The notes: generated by a model not told the origin, from the sequence alone. 64,000 bases of DNA from Stagnimonas sp. (GCA_030696045.1 JAUYNO010000039.1:62001-126000), one strand, 5' to 3'; counted from the first letter of the stretch, positions 1 to 9,352 are shown. A program made the numbers and translations.

Positions 1-732
1 GTACTCGGCGCCGGAGGAGCCGCCGGTGCCGGGCTTGGCGCCCAGAGTGCGCTCGACCATCTTGACGTGGCGGTAGCGCCATTCCTGCAGGCCCTCGTCG
101 AGATCGACCAGGCGTTCGCAGACCTGGGCGGTGAAATCGCCCCGGCGGTAGATCGCGATCAGCACCGCCTGCACCTCGGGCATCGCCACCAGCGGCGCGC
201 TGACGTCCCGCGCCAGCGCCGCGGCCGGCAGGGTCCAGCCGAGTGCGGCGAGATAGCGCAGAAAGCCGTCCCAGGCCGTGGGTGCGGCCAGTGCCGCCAG
301 CAGCTGCGCGCGCTCGGTGCTGCCCTCGGGGTAGTGCGCCAGCAGGGCCGGGCGCTTGTGGCCGAGACGGAACTCCAGCCGGCGGAACTGCGCCGACTGA
401 AAGCCGCTGCTCGCCTCCAGCCGGGTGCGGAAGGCATTGAACGACAGCGGCGTCATGGTCTCCAGTACATCAACCTGCTGCACCAGGGTCTTGAGGATGG
501 TGAGCATGCGTTTGAGCGCGGCCAGCGCGGCGGCGGTGTCGGTGCGGGCGAAGCCGCGCTCGACCGCGTCCAGCTCGTGCAGCAGCTGCTTGAACCAGAG
601 CTCGTAGACCTGGTGGATGACGATGAACAGGGTCTCGTCGTGCTCCGGTCCCTCCGACAGCGGCTGCTGCAGTGACAGCAGCGCCTCGAGCTGGAGGTAG
701 GAGGAATAGGTGACGGGTTTGGGCGTGGTCAT
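1..732 (-). CDS. kynA: Tryptophan 2,3-dioxygenase (partial, C-terminus outside window)
   Basis: Haem enzyme that opens the indole ring of L-tryptophan to N-formylkynurenine, the first step of the kynurenine pathway in the cytoplasm. The reading frame starts at an ATG (MTTPKPVTYSSYLQLEALL) and runs without a stop to the window edge, giving about 244 residues; family members are about 260-290, so only a short tail is missing. Family hallmarks seen are FIVIHQVYELWFKQLLHELD near residues 36-55 and the Gly/Ser-rich active-site loop GTGGSSGAEY at the visible end. It is divergent from the ELM1-like gene, with about 125 bases between them. No other kyn gene is visible on this side. Confidence 0.93.
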   Translation of the reverse strand, partial: MTTPKPVTYSSYLQLEALLSLQQPLSEGPEHDETLFIVIHQVYELWFKQLLHELDAVERGFARTDTAAALAALKRMLTILKTLVQQVDVLETMTPLSFNAFRTRLEASSGFQSAQFRRLEFRLGHKRPALLAHYPEGSTERAQLLAALAAPTAWDGFLRYLAALGWTLPAAALARDVSAPLVAMPEVQAVLIAIYRRGDFTAQVCERLVDLDEGLQEWRYRHVKMVERTLGAKPGTGGSSGAEY

Positions 733-856
733 GGCGACATGGTAGGGCCTGCCCCGGCGCAAATGCTCGCGCTCCTGCCCCTGCTGTCACCGAAACGTCG
801 CCGCCCTGCAACCTCGCCTCACTAGGCTGCCGCTCAATCTCGCCTCTCTGCGCGCC

Positions 857-2005
857 ATGTCCGAATTCCGCTCCCTGCTGCCCGAGCCGGCGCTGGCTGG
901 TGCGCTGCCGTCGCTGCGGCTCGACACGATCGCCGAACGCGGCGCCGACAGCGCGCCGGTCTGGCTGCTGCTGGGCAGCAAGCACGGCGACAACTCGCAG
1001 TTGCTCGCGCTCGCCGATGCCCTGGGCCTGCCCTACCGCAAGCTGCAGCTGCGCTTCAACGGCCGCCACTGGCTGCCGCCGGCCCTGCTCGGCGCCAGCC
1101 TGTCCAGCCTGAAGGATCGCAGTGAGTTCCAGGGGCCCTGGCCCCGGCTGGTGATCTCCTCGGGCCGCCGCAGCGTCGCCGCCGCGCGCTGGCTGCGGCG
1201 CCAGGCCGGCGCCAGTTGCCGGCTGGTGCACCTGGGCCGGCCCTGGGGCCCCAGCCACTGGTTCGACCTGATCGTCACCACGCCGCAGTACGCGTTGCCG
1301 GCCGCCGGCAACATCCACCAGAACCTGCTGCCCCTGCTGCGCGAGCCGCCGCCGGCGGCGCTGCTACCGCCGCTAAGTCCCCGCTTCGCCAACCTGCCCC
1401 GGCCCTGGACCGTGGTCCTGCTGGGCGGCAACAGCCGCCCCCTGGTGCTGAGCACCGAGGTGGCGCAGGTGCTGGCGCTGCAACTCGACCGCGAACAGGC
1501 AGCACGCGGCGGCAGCCTGATGGTGCTGGCCTCGCCGCGCACGCCGCCCGCCTGCCTGGACGCCATGCGCCCGCTGCTCCGGGGCCCGCATGCCTGCTAT
1601 GCCTGGGGCGAGCCGGACAATCCCTATCCGGCGCTGCGTCAGCAGGCCGACCGCTTCGTGGTCACCGACGACAGTGTGCAGATGGTGGCCGAGCTGCTCA
1701 CCGGCGGCCGGCCGGTCCAGGTCTTCCCGCTGCCGGAACGCCCGGACCTGCTGGTCCGGCTGGTCCGGGCCTGGCGCGACGCCGCCGAGCGGCGCCGCTG
1801 GCTGCGGCCGGCATTTGAATGGGCGCGCAGCCAGGGTCTGCTGTCCTCGCTACGCAACATCGGCCTGTTCCACCGCCAGCTCGCCGCCGCCGGCGCCTAC
1901 GCCGATCCGCAACGGGCGCGCGAACTGCGCGCCGACGAAATCCAGGCGACGCTGCGCCGGGTCCGGCCGCTGCTGCGCGAGGCTCAGGCGCTGGCCGAGC
2001 GCTGA
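857..2005 (+). CDS. ELM1/GtrOC1-family putative nucleoside-diphosphate-sugar epimerase or glycosyltransferase-like protein
   Basis: A 382-residue soluble protein of the mitochondrial-fission ELM1 (former DUF1022) family, which has a GT-B-like fold in bacteria and is often found among LPS genes; its reaction is not established. Visible features are WLLLGSKHGDNSQ near the N-terminus, ISSGRRS around residue 104, HLGRPWGP near 127, LLGGNSRP near 194 and FVVTDDSVQMVAELL near 268, the last like a GT-B donor-site loop. No signal peptide or membrane segment is apparent. Its 3' end overlaps the convergent GT9 gene by 22 bases. The surrounding GT9, flippase and acyltransferase genes support a role in surface glycan or lipid A/core modification (inference). 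Confidence 0.8.
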   Translation: MSEFRSLLPEPALAGALPSLRLDTIAERGADSAPVWLLLGSKHGDNSQLLALADALGLPYRKLQLRFNGRHWLPPALLGASLSSLKDRSEFQGPWPRLVISSGRRSVAAARWLRRQAGASCRLVHLGRPWGPSHWFDLIVTTPQYALPAAGNIHQNLLPLLREPPPAALLPPLSPRFANLPRPWTVVLLGGNSRPLVLSTEVAQVLALQLDREQAARGGSLMVLASPRTPPACLDAMRPLLRGPHACYAWGEPDNPYPALRQQADRFVVTDDSVQMVAELLTGGRPVQVFPLPERPDLLVRLVRAWRDAAERRRWLRPAFEWARSQGLLSSLRNIGLFHRQLAAAGAYADPQRARELRADEIQATLRRVRPLLREAQALAER

Positions 2006-2859
2006 AGCGCGGGCTGCTCCAGCAGCTGCCGTGCCGCGTCCACCACCTCGGCGACGCTGATCCGGTTGAGATGCTCGGCGCAGTGCGGGCAGAGCCCGCG
2101 CCGGGTACCGCAGGCGTACTCGGCTCCGCCGGTCAGCTGCCGCTGGAAGTCATAGCCGGTAATCAGCGGCGAGGTGAAGCCGCCGTAGATCACCACCGCC
2201 CGGGTTCCCATCGCCGCCGCGCCGTGGTGCAGGCCGCCCTCCGGCCCGATGTAGAGCCGGGCCGCGCGCAGATAGGCCAGGGCTTCGCGGAAGGAGCGCG
2301 GGCGGATCTGCGGCAGGCCGTCCAGCACCGGGCTGTCGGGCGCGCTGATCTGGTAGACCGGAATCGCGCGCGACAGCTGCCGCGCCACTTCGGCGAAACG
2401 TTCCACCGGCCACTGCTTGGAGGGCGGCGCACCGGTCTTGATATAGGGCTCCAGCGCCACGAAGGGCTGTTGCGCCCAGTGCTCGCTCAGCGCCAGCTCG
2501 TCCGGCTTGAGCCGGATCGGTGCCGGCGTCGGCCGGTAGTCCAGCCGGTAGCGGTAGTGCCCCAGCAGGCGGGTGAGGCCAAAGCCCAGATGTTCCAGCG
2601 GCCGACGCCAGCCGAGTGCGCGGCGCATCGCCGCGTAGTCGATGTAGGGCCGATGGTGGGGATAGGAATGCACCCAGCTGACTGGCTCGCCGGCCGCCAA
2701 CTGCTCGGGGCTGGCGAGAAAATCCAGGCCCCAGAGCAGGTCGGGCTGGGCGCCGTCGATGGACCGGCCGTCGCCGATGGCCACCCGGCGCCGCAGCGGA
2801 TCGGCCTGGTACTGCTTCCAGGCATCGCCAATCGCCATCAGGCGGTCACCGTAACTCAT
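1984..2859 (-). CDS. Glycosyltransferase family 9 (heptosyltransferase-like) protein
   Basis: A 291-residue GT-B protein of the heptosyltransferase superfamily, probably adding a sugar to an LPS core or another surface glycan from an activated donor. The start chosen is the ATG (MSYGDRLMAIGDAWKQYQ) that overlaps the stop of the upstream flippase as ATGA, which indicates translational coupling; the frame is open further upstream only as a shadow of the flippase. Family features are the C-terminal donor region ARLYIGPEGGLHHGAAAMG near residues 211-229 and VVIYGGFTSP just after, plus a Cys-rich stretch (CGTRRGLCPHC) towards the C-terminus. At about 290 residues it is shorter than WaaC/WaaF (about 320-350). 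The donor sugar cannot be read from sequence. Confidence 0.8.
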   Translation of the reverse strand: MSYGDRLMAIGDAWKQYQADPLRRRVAIGDGRSIDGAQPDLLWGLDFLASPEQLAAGEPVSWVHSYPHHRPYIDYAAMRRALGWRRPLEHLGFGLTRLLGHYRYRLDYRPTPAPIRLKPDELALSEHWAQQPFVALEPYIKTGAPPSKQWPVERFAEVARQLSRAIPVYQISAPDSPVLDGLPQIRPRSFREALAYLRAARLYIGPEGGLHHGAAAMGTRAVVIYGGFTSPLITGYDFQRQLTGGAEYACGTRRGLCPHCAEHLNRISVAEVVDAARQLLEQPALQRSASA

Positions 2860-4196
2860 GCGCGCAAATCCAGGTTCGAAGCGGGAGCGGCCCGGCCCAG
2901 CAGCGGCAAGGCCTGCAGGGTGAGACTGGCCAGGGCGACCAGGATCGCGGTCGCGGCGGCGCCGTCGAGGCCCCACTCGATGCACAGCAGATAGCAGCTG
3001 GGAATCTGCAGCAGCAGCACCAGGGCCCGCGCCGAGCTCGCCAGGCCGATGCGGCCGGTGGAGATCAGCAGCGGCTCCAGCGGCAGCGCCCACAGCCGGA
3101 TCACCGCCGCCGCGCACAGCAGCACCGCGAAGCGCGCGCCCTGCGCCGGCGCCTCGCCCAGCACCCAGCCCAGCAGCTCCCCGGCCAGCGGCGCGAACAG
3201 CAACAGCAGGCCGCTGGCCACCGCGCCGCAGGCCAGCGACAGCCGCCAGGCCAGGCCGCGCATCGCCGCCAGATCGGACTGCTCGCGCAGGCGGACCAGC
3301 TGCGGATACAGCGCCGCGACCAGCAGGTCGCCGGCCTTGCTGATGCCCTCGGCCAATTGCCGCGCGACGTGGAACAGGGCGGCGCCGGCGCTGCCGATCA
3401 GGCTGCCGACCATCAGGGTGTAGAGATGGCTGGACGCCACCCCCAGCGATAGATTGAGGTTGTTCTGCCAGACAAAGCGCCAGATGCCCGGGATGGCAGG
3501 GGCCAGTCCGGAACTCGCCGGCCAGGGCCCCGACAGCAGGCCGCGCTGGCGCAACTGGCCGGCGGCGGCGCTGGCGCTGAGCGCTAGCGACAGCAGCCCG
3601 CTCAGGTACCAGATCGCCAGGAAGCCACCCAGCCCCAGGCCCAGCCACCAGCCCAGGCCGGCGCCCAGCAGGCGCAGCAGCGCGCCAACGCCGGAGCGCA
3701 GCGCCAGCAGGTCGAAGCGGTCCAGCGCGCGCAGCAGACCCAGCGGCGTACCCGGCACCAGAAACAGGATGCTGCTCATATACAGCGCCGCCGGCAGCCG
3801 CAACTCGGGCGGCCAGTTCAGCCAGGGCCAGGCCAGGGCCAGCACCGCCAGCGCCAGCAGCAGTCCGAGCAGGCCGCTGAGCAGATCCAGGATCAGGGCG
3901 AAGCGCAGCACCGGCAGAAAGCGCTGGCGCTCGCCGCGCTCCAGCGCCGTCTGGCCGTACTGCAACAGCAGCTGCCAAGTCTGGAACTTGGCGATGTCCG
4001 CCACCGCGCTGGCGAAGCTGTGCACCAGCACCAGCAGGCCGAACTGCGCCACCCCCAGTGCACGAGCCGCCAGGGCCAGGGTCGCCAGCGACAACAGGGC
4101 GTTGAAGCCCTTACCACCCAGCAGCACGGCGGCATTGCCGTAGACCGAGCGCAGCGGATCGGGTCTTGGGGAGGGGGCGGTGGGTGGCAGGGTCAA
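2856..4196 (-). CDS. Polysaccharide/oligosaccharide flippase (Wzx/MATE-like membrane protein)
   Basis: A 446-residue polytopic inner-membrane protein predicted to flip a lipid-linked oligosaccharide to the periplasm. The sequence is nearly all hydrophobic segments separated by short Arg-rich loops, with the PST/MOP-type N-terminus SVYGNAAVLLGGKGFNALLS and a central IWRFVWQNNLNLSLG segment typical of lipopolysaccharide exporters. It overlaps the downstream GT9 gene by ATGA, so the two likely work on the same glycan. The start follows a Pro-rich leader (MTLPPTAPSPRPDPLR); a slightly later start is possible. No Wzy or Wzz homologue lies nearby. Confidence 0.82.
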   Translation of the reverse strand: MTLPPTAPSPRPDPLRSVYGNAAVLLGGKGFNALLSLATLALAARALGVAQFGLLVLVHSFASAVADIAKFQTWQLLLQYGQTALERGERQRFLPVLRFALILDLLSGLLGLLLALAVLALAWPWLNWPPELRLPAALYMSSILFLVPGTPLGLLRALDRFDLLALRSGVGALLRLLGAGLGWWLGLGLGGFLAIWYLSGLLSLALSASAAAGQLRQRGLLSGPWPASSGLAPAIPGIWRFVWQNNLNLSLGVASSHLYTLMVGSLIGSAGAALFHVARQLAEGISKAGDLLVAALYPQLVRLREQSDLAAMRGLAWRLSLACGAVASGLLLLFAPLAGELLGWVLGEAPAQGARFAVLLCAAAVIRLWALPLEPLLISTGRIGLASSARALVLLLQIPSCYLLCIEWGLDGAAATAILVALASLTLQALPLLGRAAPASNLDLRA

Positions 4197-4340
4197 GCCG
4201 GAATTCCAGACAGCAAACGCGCAGGCTAGCGCGACTGCATGTCGGGATTAAGAAATAATGCCGGCCGGGCGCGGCATCGGCGCCGCGCTGCCAAAACAGA
4301 ATCCTGCGTGGCGCAGCGGCCATGCGAAAGATCGGGGCAC

Positions 4341-4922
4341 ATGAACGGAGAATTGGGCTTTCCTCGCGGTGGCAATGCCGGCTCGCGCGCCTTCGGCCGT
4401 GCGGTATTGCGACTGTTCGGCTGGCGCCTGGACATCCAACTGCCAGACCTGCCCAAGGCAGTCATCACCGCCCTGCCGCACACCTCCAACTGGGACTTCG
4501 TGTTCGCCATGGCCGCGATCCTGGCGCTGGGCCTGCGGATCCGCTGGTTCGGCAAGCACACCCTGTTTCAGGGCCCGCTGGCGCCGCTGATGCGAGCGCT
4601 CGGCGGCATCCCGATTGATCGTGGTGCCGCCGCTGGCGTGGTGGCGCAGACCACCGCCGCCTTCCATGCGCATCCCCAGCTGATCCTGGGCCTGGCGCCG
4701 GAAGGCACCCGCCGGCTCAACCGGGAGTGGAAACGCGGCTGGCAACAGATCGCCCATGCCGCCCAGGTGCCGGTACTGCCGGCCTACATCGACCACCGGC
4801 GCAAGGTGGTGGGCCTGTTCGAACCGTTCCGGACCAGCGGCGACTACGCGGTCGATCTGGCCCGGCTCAAGTCGCTGTACCGCCCCGAGATGGCGCGGCA
4901 CCCCGAGCTATTTGGCCTCTGA
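4341..4922 (+). CDS. Small 1-acylglycerol-3-phosphate O-acyltransferase-like (PlsC superfamily) protein
   Basis: A 193-residue acyltransferase that probably transfers an acyl chain to a lysophospholipid or related lipid at the membrane. The ATG chosen (MNGELGFPRGGN) has GAAAG about 12 bases upstream; an upstream GTG would add a non-conserved basic extension. PlsC motifs are visible in order: HTSNWD (catalytic H-x4-D) near residue 50, FGKHTLFQGPLAPLMRALGG near 76-95, GIPIDR just after, and LAPEGTRR near 121. It is shorter than housekeeping PlsC (about 245) and matches the small soluble-type subfamily often annotated generically. The 3' end overlaps the convergent MFS gene by 15 bases. Confidence 0.82.
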   Translation: MNGELGFPRGGNAGSRAFGRAVLRLFGWRLDIQLPDLPKAVITALPHTSNWDFVFAMAAILALGLRIRWFGKHTLFQGPLAPLMRALGGIPIDRGAAAGVVAQTTAAFHAHPQLILGLAPEGTRRLNREWKRGWQQIAHAAQVPVLPAYIDHRRKVVGLFEPFRTSGDYAVDLARLKSLYRPEMARHPELFGL

Positions 4923-6182
4923 GAGTCCCGTGTCCACTGCCCCGCCGCCGCCGGCCGGCGGGCGCACCCGCGACAGCAGCAGCATGCCGGCGATGAAGAA
5001 GAACACCAGGGCGAAGATCGCCAGCCGCGGATTGCCGGTGAGCCGCGCGGTAGCGCCGACCACCAGTGGCCCCAGCACGGCGGCGAACTTGCCGAGCATG
5101 TTGTAGAAGCCGAAGAACTGGCCCGCCGACTGCTTTGGAATCAGCCGCGCGTAGTAGCTGCGCGACAGCGACTGCACCCCGCCCTGCACCAGGCCGACGG
5201 CGGCGGCCATCAGGTAGAAGTCCTGCTCGGTCCGCATGCTCAGGGCCCAGACCGTGACCGCGATGTAGATGCTCAGTCCCAGGTAAAGGCCGCGCTTGGC
5301 GCCCAGGCGCTCGCCGATGCGGCCGAACACGAGGGCGGCGGGGAAACTGACGAACTGCACGATCAGCAGTGCCTTGATCAGCGCGCCCGGCTCGAAGCCG
5401 AGCTTCATGCCGAAATCCACCGCCATGCTGGCGACGGTGCCGACGGCGTCGATGTAGAGCCAGTAGGCGAACAGGAAGGTATAGACCGCCGGATAGCCGG
5501 CGATCTGCTTCATGGTGGCCCAGATTCCCGACCAGCCGAGCGCGGCCGGGTCATGCCGCGGCGGCGATTCCCGAACCCCGCTGAACAGCGGCAACGAGAA
5601 CAGCAACCACCAGACGGCGACGCTCAAAAAGGCCCACTTGCCGGCCTCGGCGGCATTCGCCAGGCCGAACCAGGCCGGCTGCTGCACCATGCTGACATTG
5701 AGCACGAACAACAGGCCGCCGCCGAGATAGCCCAGGCCGTAGCCGAGCGCCGAGACCCGGTCCTGCTGCTCCGGCCGGGCCACGTTGACCAGCAGCGAGT
5801 CGTAGAAGCCGAGGCCGCCAAAGAAACCGATGCCGGCGAGCGCGAACAGGGCGATGGCCCACTGCCATTGGCCCTCGCCGACGAACATCAGCCCGGCCGT
5901 ACTGCTGGCCCCGAGTACCGTGAACAGCGCCAGCAGGCGCTTTTTCCAGCCGCGCCGGTCGGCCAGCACCCCCAGGCCGGGCGCCAGCAGCATGATGACG
6001 AAGCTGGGCAGGGAGTTGCCGTAGGCGCCGAGGTAGAAGGTGGTAGCGCCGCCGTCCAGACCCTTGGCGTAGTAGCTGTTGAAGAACAGCGGGAACAGGC
6101 CGACCAGCACCGTGGTGGCGAAGGCGGAATTGGCCCAGTCGTAACAGGCCCAGCTCCATTGCTGCTTGCGTTCGGGCGTCAT
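4908..6182 (-). CDS. MFS transporter, UMF1/Atg22-like family
   Basis: A 424-residue, 12-segment major-facilitator protein of the UMF1 (vacuole effluxer Atg22-like) group. The N-terminus WSWACYDWANSAFATTV is diagnostic of the family, followed by GVLADRRGWKKRLL, the MFS loop 2-3 motif, and a mid-protein WLYIDAVGTVASMAVDFG stretch. The substrate is unknown; bacterial relatives are only annotated as permeases. The start codon overlaps the rimI stop by one base (TAATG), so it is probably co-transcribed with udg and rimI, although the functional link is not obvious. Confidence 0.85.
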   Translation of the reverse strand: MTPERKQQWSWACYDWANSAFATTVLVGLFPLFFNSYYAKGLDGGATTFYLGAYGNSLPSFVIMLLAPGLGVLADRRGWKKRLLALFTVLGASSTAGLMFVGEGQWQWAIALFALAGIGFFGGLGFYDSLLVNVARPEQQDRVSALGYGLGYLGGGLLFVLNVSMVQQPAWFGLANAAEAGKWAFLSVAVWWLLFSLPLFSGVRESPPRHDPAALGWSGIWATMKQIAGYPAVYTFLFAYWLYIDAVGTVASMAVDFGMKLGFEPGALIKALLIVQFVSFPAALVFGRIGERLGAKRGLYLGLSIYIAVTVWALSMRTEQDFYLMAAAVGLVQGGVQSLSRSYYARLIPKQSAGQFFGFYNMLGKFAAVLGPLVVGATARLTGNPRLAIFALVFFFIAGMLLLSRVRPPAGGGGAVDTGLSEAK

Positions 6183-6640
6183 TAGAAAATCTCGTAGCCC
6201 AGCACCAGGGCGTCCTCGCGCTGCTGATCGCCGGCCGGATAGTAGCCCTTGCGCACGCCCAGGGTGGTGAAGCCCAGGCTCTCGTACAGGCGTCGCGCGG
6301 CGCTGTTGGAGCGGCGCACTTCGAGCAGGATCACGGTGCAGCCCTCGTCGCGCGCCAGTTGCATCAGATACTGCATCAGGTAGCGGCCGATGCCCTGGCC
6401 GTGCACGGCCGGATCAACGCAGATGTTGAGCACGTGCGCCTCGCCCACCGCCATGCTGAAGAAGGCGTAGGCGAGCAGGCTGTCATCGGCGGCGAGCACG
6501 CCCCAGCAGTCGGTGCCATGCCGGAAACTGTCGTGGATGATCCGCTCGGTCCAGGGGAAGGGATAGCCGCGCTGCTCGATCTCCAGGATTTCCGGCGTGC
6601 GGCTGGCCGGCAGCCGTCCCAGCCGCCAGAGCTCGCTCAT
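6182..6640 (-). CDS. rimI: Ribosomal protein bS18 alanine N-acetyltransferase RimI
   Basis: A 152-residue GNAT enzyme that acetylates the N-terminal alanine of ribosomal protein S18 using acetyl-CoA. The acetyl-CoA loop is seen as VDPAVHGQGIGRYLMQYL, followed by LEVRRSNSAARRLYESLGF and the C-terminal GVRKGYYP...REDALVLG signature shared by RimI proteins. Length matches E. coli RimI (148). The start overlaps the upstream glycosylase stop as ATGA, a linkage seen in many proteobacteria, where rimI adjoins a uracil-DNA glycosylase or tsaB. Confidence 0.9.
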   Translation of the reverse strand: MSELWRLGRLPASRTPEILEIEQRGYPFPWTERIIHDSFRHGTDCWGVLAADDSLLAYAFFSMAVGEAHVLNICVDPAVHGQGIGRYLMQYLMQLARDEGCTVILLEVRRSNSAARRLYESLGFTTLGVRKGYYPAGDQQREDALVLGYEIF

Positions 6641-7434
6641 TCCGTGGCGCGCAGGTGCTGCCAGACCTTCTTCAGGTCGTCCCAGCTCTTCGCCTTTTCC
6701 TTCGGCGAGCGCAGCAGGTAGGCCGGGTGGTAGGTGACGAACACCGGGGTCTGGAACTTGCCGTACCGGTGCAGCGGCCCGCGCAGGCGGCTCAGCGGCT
6801 CATCGCTGCCGAGCAGACGCTGCGCCGCGATGCGGCCGAGGGCGACGATCAGTCGCGGCTGCAGCAGCTGGATCTGCATGTCGAGATAGGGGCGACAGCC
6901 CTCGACCTCGTCGGCTTCCGGATCACGGTTGCCGGGCGGCCGGCACTTCACGACATTGGCGATATAGGTGTTGTCGGCGCGCGAGCGGCCGATGGCGCGC
7001 AACATCTCGTCGAGCAGCTTGCCGGCGCGGCCGACGAAGGGCTCGCCCTGGGCATCCTCGTCGGCGCCGGGGCCCTCGCCCACCACCATCAGCGGCGCCG
7101 TGATCGGGCCGACGCCGAACACGGTCTGGGTGCGGGTCTGGCAAAGCTTGCAGCGCTGGCAGCCGCTGACCAGGCTGCGCAGGGCATCCCAATCAGCGGG
7201 TACTTCAAACGGTGCCGCCACCACCGCAGGCGCCACCACCGGCTGCAAGACCGGTTGTGGCGCGACAACGGCTGGCGGCGGCGGACGGGACGGCGGAAGC
7301 GGCGCCACCAGCGCGGCGGCGGGCGCAACAGGCGCCGCGACGGCGGGAACCGCGACGACAGCGGCCGGCGCATCGCGCCGCACCCAGGTCTCGATGCCCA
7401 GGGCTTCGAGCCGCTGCTTTCTCTTGCCGTCCAT
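6637..7434 (-). CDS. Uracil-DNA glycosylase, family 4 (4Fe-4S type)
   Basis: Removes uracil from DNA to start base excision repair. Of the 265 residues, about the first 85 are an Ala/Pro/Val-rich linker after a short conserved start (MDGKRKQRLEALGIETW). The catalytic domain shows cluster cysteines in CQRCKLC and later in VVKCRPPGNRDP and EGCRPYL, the active-site motif GEGPGADEDAQGEPFVGRAG, and the C-terminal VFVTYHPAYLLR loop carrying the conserved His. This matches family-4/UDGa enzymes rather than Ung. The low-complexity linker is commonly reported in Xanthomonadales-type homologues. It heads the udg-rimI-MFS overlap cluster. Confidence 0.9.
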   Translation of the reverse strand: MDGKRKQRLEALGIETWVRRDAPAAVVAVPAVAAPVAPAAALVAPLPPSRPPPPAVVAPQPVLQPVVAPAVVAAPFEVPADWDALRSLVSGCQRCKLCQTRTQTVFGVGPITAPLMVVGEGPGADEDAQGEPFVGRAGKLLDEMLRAIGRSRADNTYIANVVKCRPPGNRDPEADEVEGCRPYLDMQIQLLQPRLIVALGRIAAQRLLGSDEPLSRLRGPLHRYGKFQTPVFVTYHPAYLLRSPKEKAKSWDDLKKVWQHLRATE

Positions 7435-7467
7435 GCCGCTATTGTCGATGGCCGCAGCGGCTCTTGC

Positions 7468-9144
7468 CTAGGACTTTTTCTGCGCCCGATTGAGCGCCGA
7501 CAGGATGGCCTTGAGCGAGGCGGTGACGATGTTGGCATCGATGCCGACACCGAAGATCGGCCTGCCCTCGCCCACTTTCAGCTCGATATAGCTGACCGCC
7601 TTGGCGTCGCTGCCGGAGCTGATCGCATGCTCGTGGTAGTCGGCCACCGCCAGCTTCTGGCCACTGAGCGCAGCCAGCGCGGCGACGAAGGCGTCGATGG
7701 GGCCGTTGCCCCGGCCGTCGAGCTTGCGGCGCTCGCCGTTGACCGCGATCTCGGTCACCAGCGAAACCGCGTCCTGGGTGGAATCCTCGATCAGATGGTG
7801 CGCCAGGTAGCCGTAGGGCCGGTCGCTGCCCAGGTATTCACGCTGGAACAGCGACCAGATGTCGGCGGCGGTGACTTCCTTGCCGGACTCGTCGGTGACC
7901 GCCTGCACCACGCCGCTGAACTCGATCTGCAGCCGGCGCGGCAGATTGAGGCCGTACTCCGACTCCAGCAGATAGGCGATGCCGCCCTTGCCCGATTGCG
8001 AGTTGACCCGGATCACCGCTTCGTAGCTGCGGCCGAGATCGAGCGGATCGATGGGCAGGTAGGGCATGTCCCAGATCTCGTCCGGCTTGCGCAGCGAGAA
8101 GGCCTTCTTGATCGCGTCCTGGTGCGAGCCGGAGAAGCTGGTGAACACCAGGTCGCCGACATAGGGATGCCGTGGGTGCACCGGCAGCTGGTTGCAGTAC
8201 TCCACCGCCTGCCGCACCTCGTCGATGTCGGAAAAATCCAGGCCCGGGGCCACGCCCTGGGTGTAGAGATTCAACGCGATGTTGACCAGGTCGACATTGC
8301 CGGTGCGCTCGCCGTTGCCGAACAGGCAGCCTTCGACCCTATCCGCGCCCGCCATCAGCGCGAACTCGCCGGCGGCGATGCCGGTGCCACGGTCGTTGTG
8401 CGGGTGCACACTGATGACGATGGCCTCGCGCCGCGCCAGATTGCGGTGCATCCACTCGACCATGTCGGCGAAGATGTTCGGGGTGCTGTGCTCCACCGTC
8501 GCTGGCAGGTTGATGATGCAGCGCCGTGCCGGGGTCGGCGCCCAGACCTCGGTGACGGCGTCGACGATGCGCTTGGCGAAATCCAGCTCGGTGCCGGAGA
8601 ACATTTCCGGTGAGTACTCGAAAGTCCACTCGGTGTCCGGCTGCTGCTCCGCCAGCTCCTTGATCAACCGGGCATGACGTACCGCCAGCTGGTCGATCAC
8701 CTCGTCCTGCGTGAGGTTGAACACCACCCGTCGCATCACCGGCGCGGTGGCGTTGTAGTAGTGGAGGATCGCCTTCTTGGCGCCCTTCAGGGCCTCGAAA
8801 GTGCGGCGGATCAGCGGCTCGCGCGCCTGGGTCAGCACCTGGATGCTGACGTCGTCTGGAATCAGATCGTTGTCGATCAGATGGCGGATGAAGTCGAACT
8901 CGGTCTGCGAGGCCGAGGGGAAGCCGACTTCGATTTCCTTGAAGCCCAGCTTCACCAGCAGTTGGAACATGCGCAGCTTGCGCTCGCGGTTCATCGGCTC
9001 GATCAGGGCCTGATTGCCGTCGCGGAGATCGACACTGCACCAGATCGGCGCCTGGGTCAGGACGGCGTCCGGCCAGCGGCGGTCACGCAGCTGCACCGGG
9101 GCAAAGGAACGGTATTTGGTGGCGGGATTTTTCAGCATGGCCAT
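7468..9144 (-). CDS. leuA: 2-isopropylmalate synthase (LeuA2-type)
   Basis: Condenses acetyl-CoA with 2-ketoisovalerate in the first committed step of leucine synthesis. At 558 residues, with the N-terminus [19 protein letters not shown], it belongs to the longer LeuA2 group found in actinobacteria and some proteobacteria. Visible are the metal-binding/catalytic segment [16 protein letters not shown] near residues 36-51, [19 protein letters not shown], the HPHNDRGTG metal-ligand histidines near 244-252 and the [11 protein letters not shown] loop. The C-terminal 120 residues (from about [15 protein letters not shown]) form the regulatory domain for leucine feedback. No other leu gene is in the window. 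A promoter and possible leader lie upstream. Confidence 0.95.
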   Translation of the reverse strand: MAMLKNPATKYRSFAPVQLRDRRWPDAVLTQAPIWCSVDLRDGNQALIEPMNRERKLRMFQLLVKLGFKEIEVGFPSASQTEFDFIRHLIDNDLIPDDVSIQVLTQAREPLIRRTFEALKGAKKAILHYYNATAPVMRRVVFNLTQDEVIDQLAVRHARLIKELAEQQPDTEWTFEYSPEMFSGTELDFAKRIVDAVTEVWAPTPARRCIINLPATVEHSTPNIFADMVEWMHRNLARREAIVISVHPHNDRGTGIAAGEFALMAGADRVEGCLFGNGERTGNVDLVNIALNLYTQGVAPGLDFSDIDEVRQAVEYCNQLPVHPRHPYVGDLVFTSFSGSHQDAIKKAFSLRKPDEIWDMPYLPIDPLDLGRSYEAVIRVNSQSGKGGIAYLLESEYGLNLPRRLQIEFSGVVQAVTDESGKEVTAADIWSLFQREYLGSDRPYGYLAHHLIEDSTQDAVSLVTEIAVNGERRKLDGRGNGPIDAFVAALAALSGQKLAVADYHEHAISSGSDAKAVSYIELKVGEGRPIFGVGIDANIVTASLKAILSALNRAQKKS

Positions 9145-9248
9145 GTGGCGGCACTCCGGCCCGCGCTCGGCGGACCATTCGGATTCAAGGGTGGTTGTGC
9201 TTCATCGCGGTTTAGACCCCCGCGCGGGCGCGTGCCGGTGTTCCAGCT

Positions 9249-9344
9249 TCAGGCCGGAATCCGCACGCCCTTGGTAAGTCGCGCGGTCGCCCGCAGGCGC
9301 GGCAGGGCGCGGCGGGCGGTAGTCGTGGCGGTGGCGCTGAACAT
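9249..9344 (-). other. Possible short leader ORF upstream of leuA
   Basis: A 31-codon frame (MFSATATTTARRALPRLRAT, then RLTKGVRIPA) begins 8 bases after a good -10 element, so its transcript would be almost leaderless. It is rich in Thr, Ala and Arg but has only three Leu codons and no Leu run, so it does not look like a classic leucine attenuator peptide. No ribosome binding site is visible, and no U-tailed hairpin follows before leuA, only the palindrome CCCGCGCGGG near 9220. It may be fortuitous. Confidence 0.2.
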
Positions 9345-9352
9345 GGCGACGG

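Noticed and set aside
470-1318. Long minus-strand open frame of 282 codons
   Set aside because: It overlaps both kynA and the ELM1-like gene; its translation is Arg/Ala/Gln-rich with no family motif, as expected for a shadow of GC-rich genes.
2860-3978. Upstream extension of the GT9 frame to 664 residues
   Set aside because: The added part is the flippase gene read in another frame; the GT9 homology begins at the ATG coupled to the flippase stop.
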